Assembly: GCF_015477835.1 (NCBI RefSeq)
Contig: NZ_JADLQN010000002.1
Span: forward strand, 496,001 to 560,000
Length of the DNA: 64,000 nucleotides
Origin: Nocardia higoensis
Lineage (GTDB): Bacteria > Actinomycetota > Actinomycetes > Mycobacteriales > Mycobacteriaceae
Direction: 5' to 3'
A program made the position numbers and the translations under genes. Below, in pieces: positions 36,745-45,195 of this stretch. The notes under the pieces were generated by a model. That model had not been told where the DNA came from, searched no databases, and saw only the letters and a program-made list of their open reading frames with translations. Within the stretch, counting starts at the first letter, position 1, and every line of letters starts with the position of its first letter.

Positions 36745-37722
36745 TTACTGTGCCGCCGCGGCGAACGCCGGGTCCAGCTTGTCCAGGATGTAGGGAACCG
36801 ACAGTGCCGTGGGCTGATTCACCGCGCTGATCTCCTGGGTGGTCAGGAATACCGCCGAACCTTTCTGCACCGCGGGCAGATCGCTGAAGCCGGGTAGTCG
36901 GCGGTACTGCTCGTCCATGCCGGGGGAGTAACCGGCCAGCAACAGATCCGCGGTCAACTCCTCGACCCGCTCCGGCGGGAGCGTGACGCGGCCCTGGTGG
37001 GCGGGGAGGTCCTGCAGGTTCGGTGGGATGGTCATGCCGAGATCGGCGAACACCTTCGACGAGCCGTCGTTCGGGTCGATGAGGACCATCAGCTGCGAGG
37101 GGCCCGCCAGCCAGGTGCTGACGAAGGTCTTGCCCGCCAGGCCCGGGTTGGCCGCGGTGATGGCGGCGATCTTCTCGTCGACGCCCGAGACGACCCTGCT
37201 CGCTTCGCCTTGCTTGCCGAGCACACCGCCGAGTGTGGTGACCTGGTCCTGCCAGGGCGTGATGATCGAGGCGGACAGTCCGGGCACGGTGGGCGCGATC
37301 TCGCTCAGATCGCCGTAGGTCTCCTGATCAGCGATGAACGGATCGGCCAGGATGAGATCCGGCTCGAGCGCGGCGACCTGCTCGGCGACATTGCCGGTGG
37401 TACTGATCTCGGTCGCGGACGCCAGCGCGCCCTCGGGGTGCCAGGGCGAGGCGTGCCGCGAGGTGACGGCGATATTGTCGAGGTAGCCGACCGGGGTGAC
37501 GCCGAGCGCGAGGGCGGTGTCGAGCCACTGCGCACCCAGCGCGACGATCTTGGCCGGGACGCCGTCGACGACGGTCGCGCCGAGGGCGTGAGTGACCGTG
37601 ATCTCCTCGCCCGAACCGTCCTCCTCCGAGGATCCGCACGCGCCGACACCGAGCGCGAGCGCGGCCGCCACAGCGGGGACCGCGGCGCGTGCCCACATCC
37701 GAGTTCTACCGACAGCCCTCAT
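36745..37722 (-). CDS. Iron-siderophore ABC transporter substrate-binding lipoprotein
   Basis: 325 residues from the ATG at 37722 with GAGGAGGG upstream. A lipoprotein signal ends in LGVGAC; the mature part is a FecB/FhuD-type bilobal binding protein (PAKIVALGAQWLDTALALG, then EQVAALEPDLILADPF). It should hold a ferric siderophore outside the membrane for an importer that is not in this window. A DtxR/IdeR-type box lies 60 bp upstream, so it is expected to be repressed by iron. Confidence 0.92.
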   Translation of the reverse strand: MRAVGRTRMWARAAVPAVAAALALGVGACGSSEEDGSGEEITVTHALGATVVDGVPAKIVALGAQWLDTALALGVTPVGYLDNIAVTSRHASPWHPEGALASATEISTTGNVAEQVAALEPDLILADPFIADQETYGDLSEIAPTVPGLSASIITPWQDQVTTLGGVLGKQGEASRVVSGVDEKIAAITAANPGLAGKTFVSTWLAGPSQLMVLIDPNDGSSKVFADLGMTIPPNLQDLPAHQGRVTLPPERVEELTADLLLAGYSPGMDEQYRRLPGFSDLPAVQKGSAVFLTTQEISAVNQPTALSVPYILDKLDPAFAAAAQ

Positions 37723-37781
37723 CGCCTGCACCCTCCTCTGTCGAGAATCGCGCGACGGCCCGGCGATGCCGCAGCCATGGT

Positions 37782-37800
37782 TGAGCAAAGGCTAACCTAG
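37782..37800 (-). promoter_or_regulatory. IdeR/DmdR (DtxR-type) iron box
   Basis: On the minus strand the 19-mer reads CTAGGTTAGCCTTTGCTCA. Against the consensus TTAGGTTAGSCTAACCTAA it matches 14 of 19 positions, 11 of the first 12, with a weak second half-site. It lies 60 bp upstream of the siderophore-binding protein start and 120 bp from the divergent ABC transporter gene. Confidence 0.75.
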
Positions 37801-37919
37801 CTGCCCCTGTACACCTATGGTCACCTGCTGTTTCACGCCTCGAACCCGCGGATCTGCGCCCGTCGCTGCCGCGGGTTAGACTTCGCCGACTTTGTGCTCG
37901 GCGCGGATGGGGAGCTCGG

Positions 37920-39770
37920 TTGGAAACGTCAAGGGACTGGGGCAACGAGCTCGTCGCGACCGTGAAGTGGCTGGCCATCGCTTTCACGATCACCGCCGTC
38001 GCTTTCACCGTGATCGTCGCGCTGCTGCTGTGGCTGACCAGTTGGGGCAGGCAATTCTGGCGGTTGACCGGTGGTTTCTTCGCCGGTCGTGAGGGACGCT
38101 GGACCATCGCCTTCGTCGCGTTGCTGCTGTTCATGACGGTGTTCGCGGTCCGGATGAACGTGCTGTTCTCCTATCAGGGCAACGACATGTTCTCGGCGCT
38201 TCAGGAAGGCGCGGGCGCCCTGGTCTCCGGCGATCAGGCCGCCCTCGACGCCGCCGAGACGGCGTTCTGGAACTCGATGATCCTGTTCGCCGTGCTCGCC
38301 ACCATCCACGTGATCCGCGCGCTGCTGATCTACTACCTCGGCGAGGCCTTCGACATCCGCTGGCGTGAATGGCTCACCGACCATGTCACCACGGACTGGC
38401 TGCGCGAACGCGCCTACTACCGGGCCCGCTTCATCGACAACACGATCGACAACCCGGACCAGCGTGTGCAGGCCGACATCACCAACTTCGTGATGTATTC
38501 GCGGACGCTGGCGCTGGGCGGGGTCAGTTCGGTGGTCACCGTCGTCTCGTTCACCAAGATCCTGTGGGATCTGTCCGGGCCGCTGACCTTGTTCGACGTC
38601 GAGATCCCGCGCGCGATGATGTTCCTCGTCCTCATCTACGTGCTGCTGTCGACAGTGATCGCGTTCTGGATCGGCCGCCCGCTGATCCGCCTGAATTTCC
38701 TCTACGAGATGGCGACGGCCAACTTCCGCTACGCCCTGGTCCGGTTGCGTGACAGCGCCGAGAACGTCGCGTTCTATCAGGGCGAGAACGTGGAGCGGCG
38801 CGGTCTGCTCGGCCGATTCGCCGCGGTCATCAAGGTCTACTGGCAAGTGGTGTTCCGCACCATCAAGTTCAACGGCTGGAACCTCGGTGTCAACCAGACC
38901 GCCGTCGTCTTCCCGTGGATCATCCAGGCGCCGCGCTTCTTCACCGGCCAGGTCACTCTGGGCGGGGTCAACCAGACCGCCACCGCGTTCGGCGAGATCC
39001 ACGATTCGCTGTCGTTCTTCCGCGAGTCCTACGACACCTTCGCCATGCTGCGCGCCTCGCTGATCCGTCTCGACGGTTTGATGGTGGCCGGCGAGGAGTC
39101 GCGCCACCTGCCCAAGCTGACGGTGACCGACCTGGACGATGCCGTCGAATTGGACAAGATCGACGTGCGCAAGCCCGACGGCGCGGTCCTCATCGACGAC
39201 CTGACGCTGCGTCTGGTCCCGGGCGACGCCCTGGTCGTGAAGGGCCCTTCCGGCAGTGGCAAGACCACTCTGCTGCGCGCCCTGGCCCAGATGTGGCCCT
39301 ACGCCGACGGGCAGATCCGCAGGCCCGGAGGCGACGACACCCTGTTCCTCTCGCAGATCCCGTACCTGCCGCTGGGCGACCTGCGCACCGCCGTGGCCTA
39401 TCCGGCGCGTCCCGACGAGATCGGTGACGACACCCTGCGCGCCGCGCTGAATTCCGTGCACCTGGGTCATCTGGTGGATCGGCTCGACGAGGAAGCCGAC
39501 TGGGCCAAGATCCTCTCGCCCGGTGAGCAGCAGCGCCTGGCCTTCGCCCGTATCCTGCTGATCCGACCGAAGGTGGTCTTCCTCGACGAGGCCACCTCCG
39601 CGGTCGACGAGGGGCTCGAGTACTCCCTCTATCACCTGATCCGCACCGAGGCGCCGGAGACCATCCTCGTCAGCGTCGCCCACCGCAGCACCGTCGACCA
39701 GCACCACACCCAGCGCCTGGAACTCGAGGGCGGCGCCGAGGCAGGCTGGCAGCTCGCCCCGATCGGCTGA
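37920..39770 (+). CDS. SbmA/BacA-type ABC transporter (fused permease and ATPase)
   Basis: 616 residues: an SbmA/BacA-like membrane domain (~20-400, with GNDMFSALQ and RWREWLTDHVTTDWL) joined to an ATPase with Walker A GPSGSGKTT (442-450), signature LSPGEQQRLAFAR (~532-544) and Walker B VVFLDEATSA (~552-561). The mycobacterial homologue Rv1819c imports cobalamin, bleomycin and other hydrophilic compounds. TTG start at 37920 with GGGGAGCT upstream. It is divergent from the siderophore-binding gene across the iron box, so iron control is possible but unproven. Confidence 0.88.
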   Translation: METSRDWGNELVATVKWLAIAFTITAVAFTVIVALLLWLTSWGRQFWRLTGGFFAGREGRWTIAFVALLLFMTVFAVRMNVLFSYQGNDMFSALQEGAGALVSGDQAALDAAETAFWNSMILFAVLATIHVIRALLIYYLGEAFDIRWREWLTDHVTTDWLRERAYYRARFIDNTIDNPDQRVQADITNFVMYSRTLALGGVSSVVTVVSFTKILWDLSGPLTLFDVEIPRAMMFLVLIYVLLSTVIAFWIGRPLIRLNFLYEMATANFRYALVRLRDSAENVAFYQGENVERRGLLGRFAAVIKVYWQVVFRTIKFNGWNLGVNQTAVVFPWIIQAPRFFTGQVTLGGVNQTATAFGEIHDSLSFFRESYDTFAMLRASLIRLDGLMVAGEESRHLPKLTVTDLDDAVELDKIDVRKPDGAVLIDDLTLRLVPGDALVVKGPSGSGKTTLLRALAQMWPYADGQIRRPGGDDTLFLSQIPYLPLGDLRTAVAYPARPDEIGDDTLRAALNSVHLGHLVDRLDEEADWAKILSPGEQQRLAFARILLIRPKVVFLDEATSAVDEGLEYSLYHLIRTEAPETILVSVAHRSTVDQHHTQRLELEGGAEAGWQLAPIG

Positions 39771-39777
39771 CCCCGAT

Positions 39778-39819
39778 TTGGGTCCGACCTGCGCTTTCCC
39801 ATACACTTGACCGGTTGCC
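39778..39819 (+). promoter_or_regulatory. Promoter of the first spc segment (rplN)
   Basis: -35 TTGGGT (39778-39783), 18-nt spacer, -10 TACACT (39802-39807), 5 nt, then GGTTGCC (39813-39819) as likely initial transcript. Leaves a ~154-nt leader before rplN. Confidence 0.7.
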
Positions 39820-39966
39820 CGCGGGCGCTGTATCCCGCGAACTCGGCCGTGAACCCCCAGTGGTTGTGAGAATCCGCTGGTAGGCGCGCGTTTCCGGGGG
39901 CAGCACGACCATGCCCGTCGGGTCGGAAATCCGGCGTGCTTTTACGTCCAGGTCAAGGAGGCTGAA

Positions 39967-40335
39967 GTGATTCAGCAGGAGTCGCGACTGCGCGTCGCCG
40001 ACAACACGGGTGCGAAGGAAATCCTCTGCATCCGCGTTCTCGGTGGTTCGTCGCGTCGCTATGCCGGTATCGGCGACATCATCGTCGCCACCGTGAAGGA
40101 CGCCATCCCCGGCGGCAACGTCAAGCGGGGTGACGTGGTCAAGGCCGTCGTCGTGCGCACCGTCAAGGAGCGCCGCCGTCCGGACGGTTCCTACATCAAG
40201 TTCGACGAGAACGCCGCCGTTCTCATCAAGGCGGACAACGATCCGCGCGGCACTCGTATCTTCGGCCCCGTCGGCCGCGAGCTGCGCGACAAGAAGTTCA
40301 TGAAGATCGTCTCGCTGGCTCCGGAGGTGCTCTGA
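39967..40335 (+). CDS. rplN: 50S ribosomal protein L14
   Basis: 122 residues, full length. GTG start with AAGGAGG 5 nt upstream. Contains the L14 signature VRIQQES-type start ([17 protein letters not shown]) and the conserved [12 protein letters not shown]. Lies at the subunit interface. First gene of the spc unit, separated from rpsQ by a 10.6-kb island. Confidence 0.98.
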   Translation: MIQQESRLRVADNTGAKEILCIRVLGGSSRRYAGIGDIIVATVKDAIPGGNVKRGDVVKAVVVRTVKERRRPDGSYIKFDENAAVLIKADNDPRGTRIFGPVGRELRDKKFMKIVSLAPEVL

Positions 40336-40336
40336 C

Positions 40337-40651
40337 ATGAAGGTGCACAAGGGCGACACCGTGCTCGTCATCTCGGGTAAGGACAAGGGCGCCAAGGGCA
40401 AGGTCATCCAGGCCTACCCGCAGGACAACCGCGTCCTCGTCGAGGGCGTCAACCGGATCAAGAAGCACGTCGCGGACTCGGCCAACCAGCGCGGCGCCTC
40501 CTCCGGCGGCATCGTGACCCAGGAAGCCCCCATCCACGTGTCCAACGTGATGGTCGTCGACTCCGACGGCAAGCCGGCCCGCATCGGCTACCGGACCGAC
40601 GAGAACGGCAAGCGGGTCCGCATCTCCCGTCGCAACGGGAAGGACATCTGA
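40337..40651 (+). CDS. rplX: 50S ribosomal protein L24
   Basis: 104 residues with the KOW motif ([20 protein letters not shown]) near the N terminus. Assembly initiator that binds 23S rRNA near its 5' end. One nucleotide separates it from rplN. Confidence 0.98.
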   Translation: MKVHKGDTVLVISGKDKGAKGKVIQAYPQDNRVLVEGVNRIKKHVADSANQRGASSGGIVTQEAPIHVSNVMVVDSDGKPARIGYRTDENGKRVRISRRNGKDI

Positions 40652-40653
40652 GC

Positions 40654-41217
40654 ATGACTACGACTGAGAAGACCCAGCCGCGCCTCAAGGTTCGCTACCG
40701 CGAAGAGGTCAGGGACGCGCTGAACAACGAGTTCGACTACGCCAACGTGATGCAGATCCCGGGCGTGGTGAAGGTCGTCGTGAACATGGGTGTCGGCGAC
40801 GCCGCCCGTGACGCCAAGCTGATCAACGGCGCCGTCGAGGACCTGGCCCTCATCACCGGCCAGAAGCCGCTGGTCCGCAAGGCCACCAAGTCCATCGCGC
40901 AGTTCAAGCTGCGTGAGGGCATGCCGATCGGCGCGAAGGTCACCCTGCGCGGCGACCGCATGTGGGAGTTCCTGGATCGCCTGGTCTCCATCGCGCTGCC
41001 CCGTATCCGCGACTTCCGCGGCCTGTCGCCGAAGCAGTTCGACGGCAACGGCAACTACACGTTCGGTCTGAGCGAGCAGTCGATGTTCCACGAGATCGAC
41101 GTGGACTCCATCGACCGTCCGCGCGGTATGGACATCACCGTGGTCACCACCGCGACCAACAACGAAGAAGGCCGTGCCCTGCTGAAGCACCTCGGCTTCC
41201 CGTTCAAGGAGAACTGA
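40654..41217 (+). CDS. rplE: 50S ribosomal protein L5
   Basis: 187 residues, complete, with [20 protein letters not shown] and the L5 signature around [10 protein letters not shown]. It binds 5S rRNA and contacts the P-site tRNA elbow. Tightly spaced with rplX and rpsN. Confidence 0.98.
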   Translation: MTTTEKTQPRLKVRYREEVRDALNNEFDYANVMQIPGVVKVVVNMGVGDAARDAKLINGAVEDLALITGQKPLVRKATKSIAQFKLREGMPIGAKVTLRGDRMWEFLDRLVSIALPRIRDFRGLSPKQFDGNGNYTFGLSEQSMFHEIDVDSIDRPRGMDITVVTTATNNEEGRALLKHLGFPFKEN

Positions 41218-41220
41218 GCC

Positions 41221-41406
41221 ATGGCGAAGAAAGCTCTGGTCAACAAGGCCAATGCGAAGCCGAAGTTCGCGGTCCGCGCCTACACCCGCTGCCAGCGCTG
41301 CGGCCGGCCGCACGCGGTCTACCGCAAGTTCGGCCTGTGCCGCGTGTGCCTGCGCGACATGGCGCACAAGGGCGAGCTGCCCGGCGTGCACAAGAGCTCC
41401 TGGTGA
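41221..41406 (+). CDS. rpsZ: 30S ribosomal protein S14, zinc-binding type (type Z)
   Basis: 61 residues, the short S14 form with a CxxC...CxxC zinc knuckle (RCQRCGRPH and LCRVC). It assembles into the 30S head. It is the last gene before a very strong terminator; rpsH, which usually follows directly, lies 11.4 kb away. Confidence 0.97.
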   Translation: MAKKALVNKANAKPKFAVRAYTRCQRCGRPHAVYRKFGLCRVCLRDMAHKGELPGVHKSSW

Positions 41407-41442
41407 GCTGACGCTCGTCTGAGCGTCGCCAACTGAAGATCC

Positions 41443-41481
41443 CACGAGGGCACGGACTTTCGACAAGTCCGTGCCCTCGTG
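41443..41481 (+). terminator. Strong terminator after rpsN/rpsZ
   Basis: Perfect 17-bp stem (CACGAGGGCACGGACTT with its complement) and 5-nt loop TCGAC. It ends the first spc segment before accessory island 2. Confidence 0.9.
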
Positions 41482-41536
41482 TGTCGCTGGGCGATCCGAG
41501 CCGTCGGCGACGAACGGTTGCCGTTACCATTGCGGC

Positions 41537-42190
41537 ATGCCGAGTCCGCAGTCCGAGCGCCCGGACCTCCCCGAGTATTTGACCTGGGATGAACTCGAAC
41601 AGTTGCCGGATGAGATCGCGAGCCAGATCGAGCTGTGGGAAGGACGAGTGGTGTGGCTGCGGAGGGGACCCGCGGAGCATCAGGCGTTCACCTTCGCGCT
41701 GACGGCCGCACTGAAGCGATGCACTCGGGAAGCGAAGATGCACCGGCCGGACGAATGTTGGCGTGCGGATTTCGAGACGAATGTGTTCTTCGGTGAAACA
41801 GGAAAATCCGACTTCGTGACACCGGACTTCCTGGTCTACCGGTGCCCCCTCGTTCCCTATCAGGACATTCGGGCCAAGGATGTCCTGATCGCGGGAGAGG
41901 TCCTCTCGCCGTCGAATACCCAGACCGATATCGAGGACAAGAAGGCGCGCTATGCGAAGGCCGGCATCCCCTGGTACTGGGAGGTGGCGTTGGATCGAGA
42001 GCGGAGCGCCATCCGCTATGTCCACGCCTACGCGTTGGAGACCACGCACGGGCGGCTGCCCGCGGGCGTGCGTCCGCTGTATCCGGCCAACTATCTGCTG
42101 GTCGGCAAGTGGTCGGCGGGAGCCTCGGCCGGGATCGACCTCGATGTGCCGTTCCCGATCCGCATCCCTTGGTCGGAACTCGAGTTCTGA
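41537..42190 (+). CDS. Uma2-family putative PD-(D/E)XK nuclease
   Basis: 217 residues from the ATG at 41537. It has the Uma2/DUF820 core: PDFLVYR (Asp97), GEVLSPS (Glu121) and DKKARYAKAGIPWYWEV (Lys135/Lys136), together the D...ExV...K set of restriction-like nucleases. N-terminal YLTWDELEQLPDEIA is typical. Function is not established for most members; many are abundant in mobile or defence-rich genomes. A close paralogue with a frameshift lies on the other side of this island at 50406-51058. Confidence 0.88.
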   Translation: MPSPQSERPDLPEYLTWDELEQLPDEIASQIELWEGRVVWLRRGPAEHQAFTFALTAALKRCTREAKMHRPDECWRADFETNVFFGETGKSDFVTPDFLVYRCPLVPYQDIRAKDVLIAGEVLSPSNTQTDIEDKKARYAKAGIPWYWEVALDRERSAIRYVHAYALETTHGRLPAGVRPLYPANYLLVGKWSAGASAGIDLDVPFPIRIPWSELEF

Positions 42191-42324
42191 ACCCGCGCAG
42201 CGGATTCCGCTCGCCGTCCAACACAGGCGAAGGGCAGGCACGGCCACTGCCGATGTTGTGTTCCCGGTACCGATGAATCCCTATCGCTCGCTCCGTCTGA
42301 ACCTTTGACAGCGATTCGCAGATC

Positions 42325-42621
42325 GTGGTCACTCGGCAGAACCTCGAGTTCCACTGGCGCAACTCCGGGGTCATCGGCGGCGAGCTGATCGAGGCGGTGA
42401 CCGCGCTGAAGAACGAGCCCGGCGGCGACATCGCCATGAGTGGGTCGGTGTCGGTGGTCCGGCAACTGCTGGCCGCCGGACTGCTGGACGAACTGCACCT
42501 GCTGGTGCATCCGATCGTCGTCGGCAAAGGGGAACGCCTGTTCGAAGGCGGTGGCCCCACCCTGCCGCTGCAGAACCGTGCTGGATACATTGGTCACGTC
42601 CCGACTGGCGTCGTGAAGTAG
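42325..42621 (+). pseudogene. Truncated dihydrofolate reductase-like (RibD C-terminal domain) remnant
   Basis: About 98 codons resembling only the C-terminal half of DHFR/RibD_C-family reductases: W-x-NS, LKNEPGGDIAMSGSVSVVRQ, LLDELHLLVHPIVVGKGERL. The N-terminal NADPH/substrate half is missing; nothing in 42191-42324 supplies it. The C terminus ends in an atypical NRAGYIGHVPTGVVK. It is most likely a decayed gene fragment. Confidence 0.65.
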
Positions 42622-42670
42622 ACTCTTCTCGTCGCCTGCGGACAAGCAGGGGATTAATTCGGGGGGAATT

Positions 42671-43150
42671 ATGCGAATCAGTCTTTTCCGGCCTGCCGTT
42701 GCTGCGGCACGATCATGCGCAATTCGGTTCTCGTTCGCCATTTTGCTTGCAGCACTCGGCTGGACCATTGTGGCGAGTCCGGGTACGGCAAATGCCGACG
42801 CCGGAAGTTGCGACGTCAAAGTCCACAATGTGCACCAATCGAAGGGCTCGCCTGGGCTGATGGATGTCAAGGGATCTCTGGTATGCGAGGGAGACGTGGA
42901 CCGCGCCGACGTCTTCATCTATTTCGCGAAGCTCGAAGGCTCGACCTGGACGAAGGTCGACAGCAGTGTCGTGCAACGCACCGTGCACCACCCGACAGCA
43001 GGCAAGAAGTACACTGTGATGTCCCAGAACGGAACCCCATGTGTCCCAGGCGTGTACATCGGCATCGCCGAAGGCTTCCTGACTGTAGACGGAAAGACCT
43101 ATAAGAACTATCAGAATGGATACGGACCCGAGTCGCGCGTGGAGTGCTGA
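42671..43150 (+). CDS. Secreted hypothetical protein
   Basis: 159 residues. GGGGGGAATT just upstream of the ATG supports the start. The signal peptide spans about residues 18-42 (FSFAILLAALGWTIVAS), cleaved near ANADA. The mature protein has four Cys (SCDV, VCEG, PCVP, VEC), probably two disulfides, and ends at the last Cys. Exported. Family not recognised. Slightly lower GC than its surroundings. Confidence 0.75.
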   Translation: MRISLFRPAVAAARSCAIRFSFAILLAALGWTIVASPGTANADAGSCDVKVHNVHQSKGSPGLMDVKGSLVCEGDVDRADVFIYFAKLEGSTWTKVDSSVVQRTVHHPTAGKKYTVMSQNGTPCVPGVYIGIAEGFLTVDGKTYKNYQNGYGPESRVEC

Positions 43151-43182
43151 CGGTCGCCGTTAACGAGTAGGAGAGAGCCAGG

Positions 43183-43599
43183 ATGGACGATTTCGGTCGG
43201 GTAATGGAGGATCTGCATTCCTGGCTCTCGGCCGAGTTCGGAAGGGAAGGGGTTTTTCTCTTGGACAAGGAAACGAAAATCCTCGCCGCCATTCCGCGGA
43301 TTTCAGGATCTCCGTTCACGCTCACTCGAACCGAAGACGGTATTCTCGTCGGCCTCGGCCTCGGCGTTACGCTCATGATTCCACGTGACGATCCCTTCTC
43401 CATGGCTGATATCCAAGCGCCGCTGCGTTCGATTATCACCTCGGGCATTCTTCTGTCGGTGCCGATCGAGCCTTTCGGTGAACCAGTCATTCGATACACG
43501 ATCGACTACGAGTACGGAGCGTTGAGTTCCAAGGTGCCCGGGCGCGAATATGTCGAATTCCCGACCCGGGCGTGGCAATCGGACGGATCGGCTGTCTGA
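43183..43599 (+). CDS. Hypothetical cytosolic protein
   Basis: 138 residues with GGAGAGA upstream of the ATG. No signal or membrane segment. It starts MDDFGRVMEDLHSWLSAEFG and is mixed alpha/beta. I recognise no family. It follows the secreted protein by 32 bp on the same strand, so the two probably form an operon. Confidence 0.65.
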   Translation: MDDFGRVMEDLHSWLSAEFGREGVFLLDKETKILAAIPRISGSPFTLTRTEDGILVGLGLGVTLMIPRDDPFSMADIQAPLRSIITSGILLSVPIEPFGEPVIRYTIDYEYGALSSKVPGREYVEFPTRAWQSDGSAV

Positions 43600-43616
43600 G
43601 CGCTTCGGGACGGGAT

Positions 43617-43973
43617 TCACACCGCCCGTGTCAGCGCGCGCTCTCTGGCGAGGAAGAAGAACGGGATCGCCGTCGCGATGCCGACGCCGAAGGTGAGCAC
43701 CATCGAGGCTGCCCACCACCGGAGGATGCCCAGGCGTTTGGCCTCGCCGAAGGCCCAGGTGTGGAAGCCGATGACGACGAAGCCGAGGTCGGTCATCGCG
43801 AAGCGGCCGGGTGTCGTCCGGAGAATATCGCCGACGAAGAAGTCGGCGACCGACCGCGGACCGTTCTTCCGCACGTAGGGGATGGCGATGGCGTTCTGGC
43901 CGATGAAGGCGGTCAGGAAGATGACCAGCAGTGCGCGCTCGCGCCAGTCGGGGCGTGTGTCAGGGGTTGGCAT
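43617..43973 (-). CDS. DUF2834-like small membrane protein
   Basis: 118 residues from the ATG at 43973 (MPTPDTRPDWRER). There are three or four hydrophobic segments (ALLVIFLTAFIGQNAIAIPY, LGFVVIGFHTWAFG, WAASMVLTFGVGIATAIPF). The layout resembles DUF2834 membrane proteins. Function unknown. It is convergent with the preceding hypothetical gene (17-bp gap). Confidence 0.65.
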   Translation of the reverse strand: MPTPDTRPDWRERALLVIFLTAFIGQNAIAIPYVRKNGPRSVADFFVGDILRTTPGRFAMTDLGFVVIGFHTWAFGEAKRLGILRWWAASMVLTFGVGIATAIPFFFLARERALTRAV

Positions 43974-44088
43974 CGTGTGGTCTCCCGGTTCGGTTCGTGG
44001 TGCGCGGCACCTGCGGATCGGACTGTCTGAAACCTTGGCACGGACAACGGCCGGTGCGACGGAATTCGCCCGGCATTCGGCCGGGTGA

Positions 44089-44202
44089 TCGACGCACTCG
44101 AGGCGGAGCGTGGCACCTGCTCCGCTTGCCGGCGATATGTTCCCCGGAGTCATCAAGGTATCGGCCCCATTCCCCGCGGAGATCGAGCTCGGCGAGCTCT
44201 GA
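44089..44202 (+). pseudogene. Possible C-terminal remnant of a Uma2-like protein
   Basis: In the otherwise gene-free gap 43974-44317, the frame 44089-44202 reads SVAPAPLAGDMFPGVIKV then SAPFPAEIELGEL and stops. This looks like the C-terminal end of Uma2-family proteins (a pi-phi-PFP-phi-x-I-x-L ending) but has no start codon and only ~38 codons. Called from pattern memory only. Confidence 0.3.
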
Positions 44203-44276
44203 TTTCGACTGCCAGGGTGTGCCTGCTCACCTGGCGACTCGCCGACTTCCGGTAGCCCCGGACGGTGGATGCCGCG

Positions 44277-44302
44277 CCCGTCCCCCGAGATCAGGACGGG
44301 CG
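44277..44302 (-). terminator. Hairpin downstream of the DUF4352-like lipoprotein gene
   Basis: 8-bp stem GCCCGTCC/GGACGGGC with a 10-nt loop, 16 bp past the lipoprotein stop on the minus strand. Confidence 0.5.
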
Positions 44303-44317
44303 GCGGCGGAGCCCCGG

Positions 44318-44881
44318 TCAGGAAAGGTCGATGCGGACGCCGGGGGAGCCCTCGGAGGCGCGCATGACGAGCGTCGCGGGGGTCGCGTCCTCGGGGATGT
44401 CGAAGGCCAACTGGATGGTGGTGGCCGCGTCGGGGTTGTACTCGTGGCGGAACTCGCCGTTGAGCGACATGTTGCCGACGAGGTCGGGGGCGTAGGTGGC
44501 GCCCTTGTCGTCGAGAAGCTCCTGGTAGGAGTAGTCGAAGACGCTTCGGGTGTCGCCGGTGTTGGTGACCTGGACGTGGACGACGGCGAACTGCCCGTCC
44601 GCGTCACGTCCGGAGGAGGGGCCGCCGATCGTGGAGATGCCGGATTCGATACTGGCGACGATGAATTCGAATTGCCCGTCGCGGATCGGCAGGGCGCTGC
44701 GGGCGGGCACCGGAATCTGCGTCGCCTTGCCCTCGGAGGCGGCGCTCGAGTCGCTGCCGCAGCCCGCGCTCAGCAGGCACGCCGCGCTCAGCAGGAGCAC
44801 GATCCAGGTGGGCGCGAGCCGGGAGGAAAGCCCGCCGTCGGTTCTTCGCAGGGTTCCGGGAGCTGTGTTGCGCGGCTTCAT
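44318..44881 (-). CDS. DUF4352-like lipoprotein
   Basis: 187 residues from the ATG at 44881. A membrane segment ends in a lipobox (LLSAGC), so it should be an outer-leaflet lipoprotein. The mature domain is an Ig-like/telokin-like fold of DUF4352 type (FAVVHVQVTNTGDTRSVFDY, then DDKGATYAPDL). Such domains often bind partner proteins at the cell surface. No specific role visible. Confidence 0.75.
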   Translation of the reverse strand: MKPRNTAPGTLRRTDGGLSSRLAPTWIVLLLSAACLLSAGCGSDSSAASEGKATQIPVPARSALPIRDGQFEFIVASIESGISTIGGPSSGRDADGQFAVVHVQVTNTGDTRSVFDYSYQELLDDKGATYAPDLVGNMSLNGEFRHEYNPDAATTIQLAFDIPEDATPATLVMRASEGSPGVRIDLS

Positions 44882-45195
44882 CACACGTTTCTCACTGTTG
44901 TAGCGGTCACGACACGGCCCCCGATCTCCCCGGGTCGGCCGCGACAGCACTGTAACCGTACTTATGAGCGTGGACACAGGTTTTGACAGCTATGGCGTCT
45001 CGCCCGATGCGGCGAGAGACTGGAGATCATCGGTATCCGCGGCACAGCACAGGAGCATAGGAGGATGGGCATCGATCGCGCCGACGGGCCCGGCGACTGA
45101 GATCGGTCGGCGGCTGGGTGCGGCGGCATGAGCGGAGATCACGAACATGAACCGGCCGTGAGCGCGCGTAGCGGCGGCCCGAGGCGGCGGTCGTC

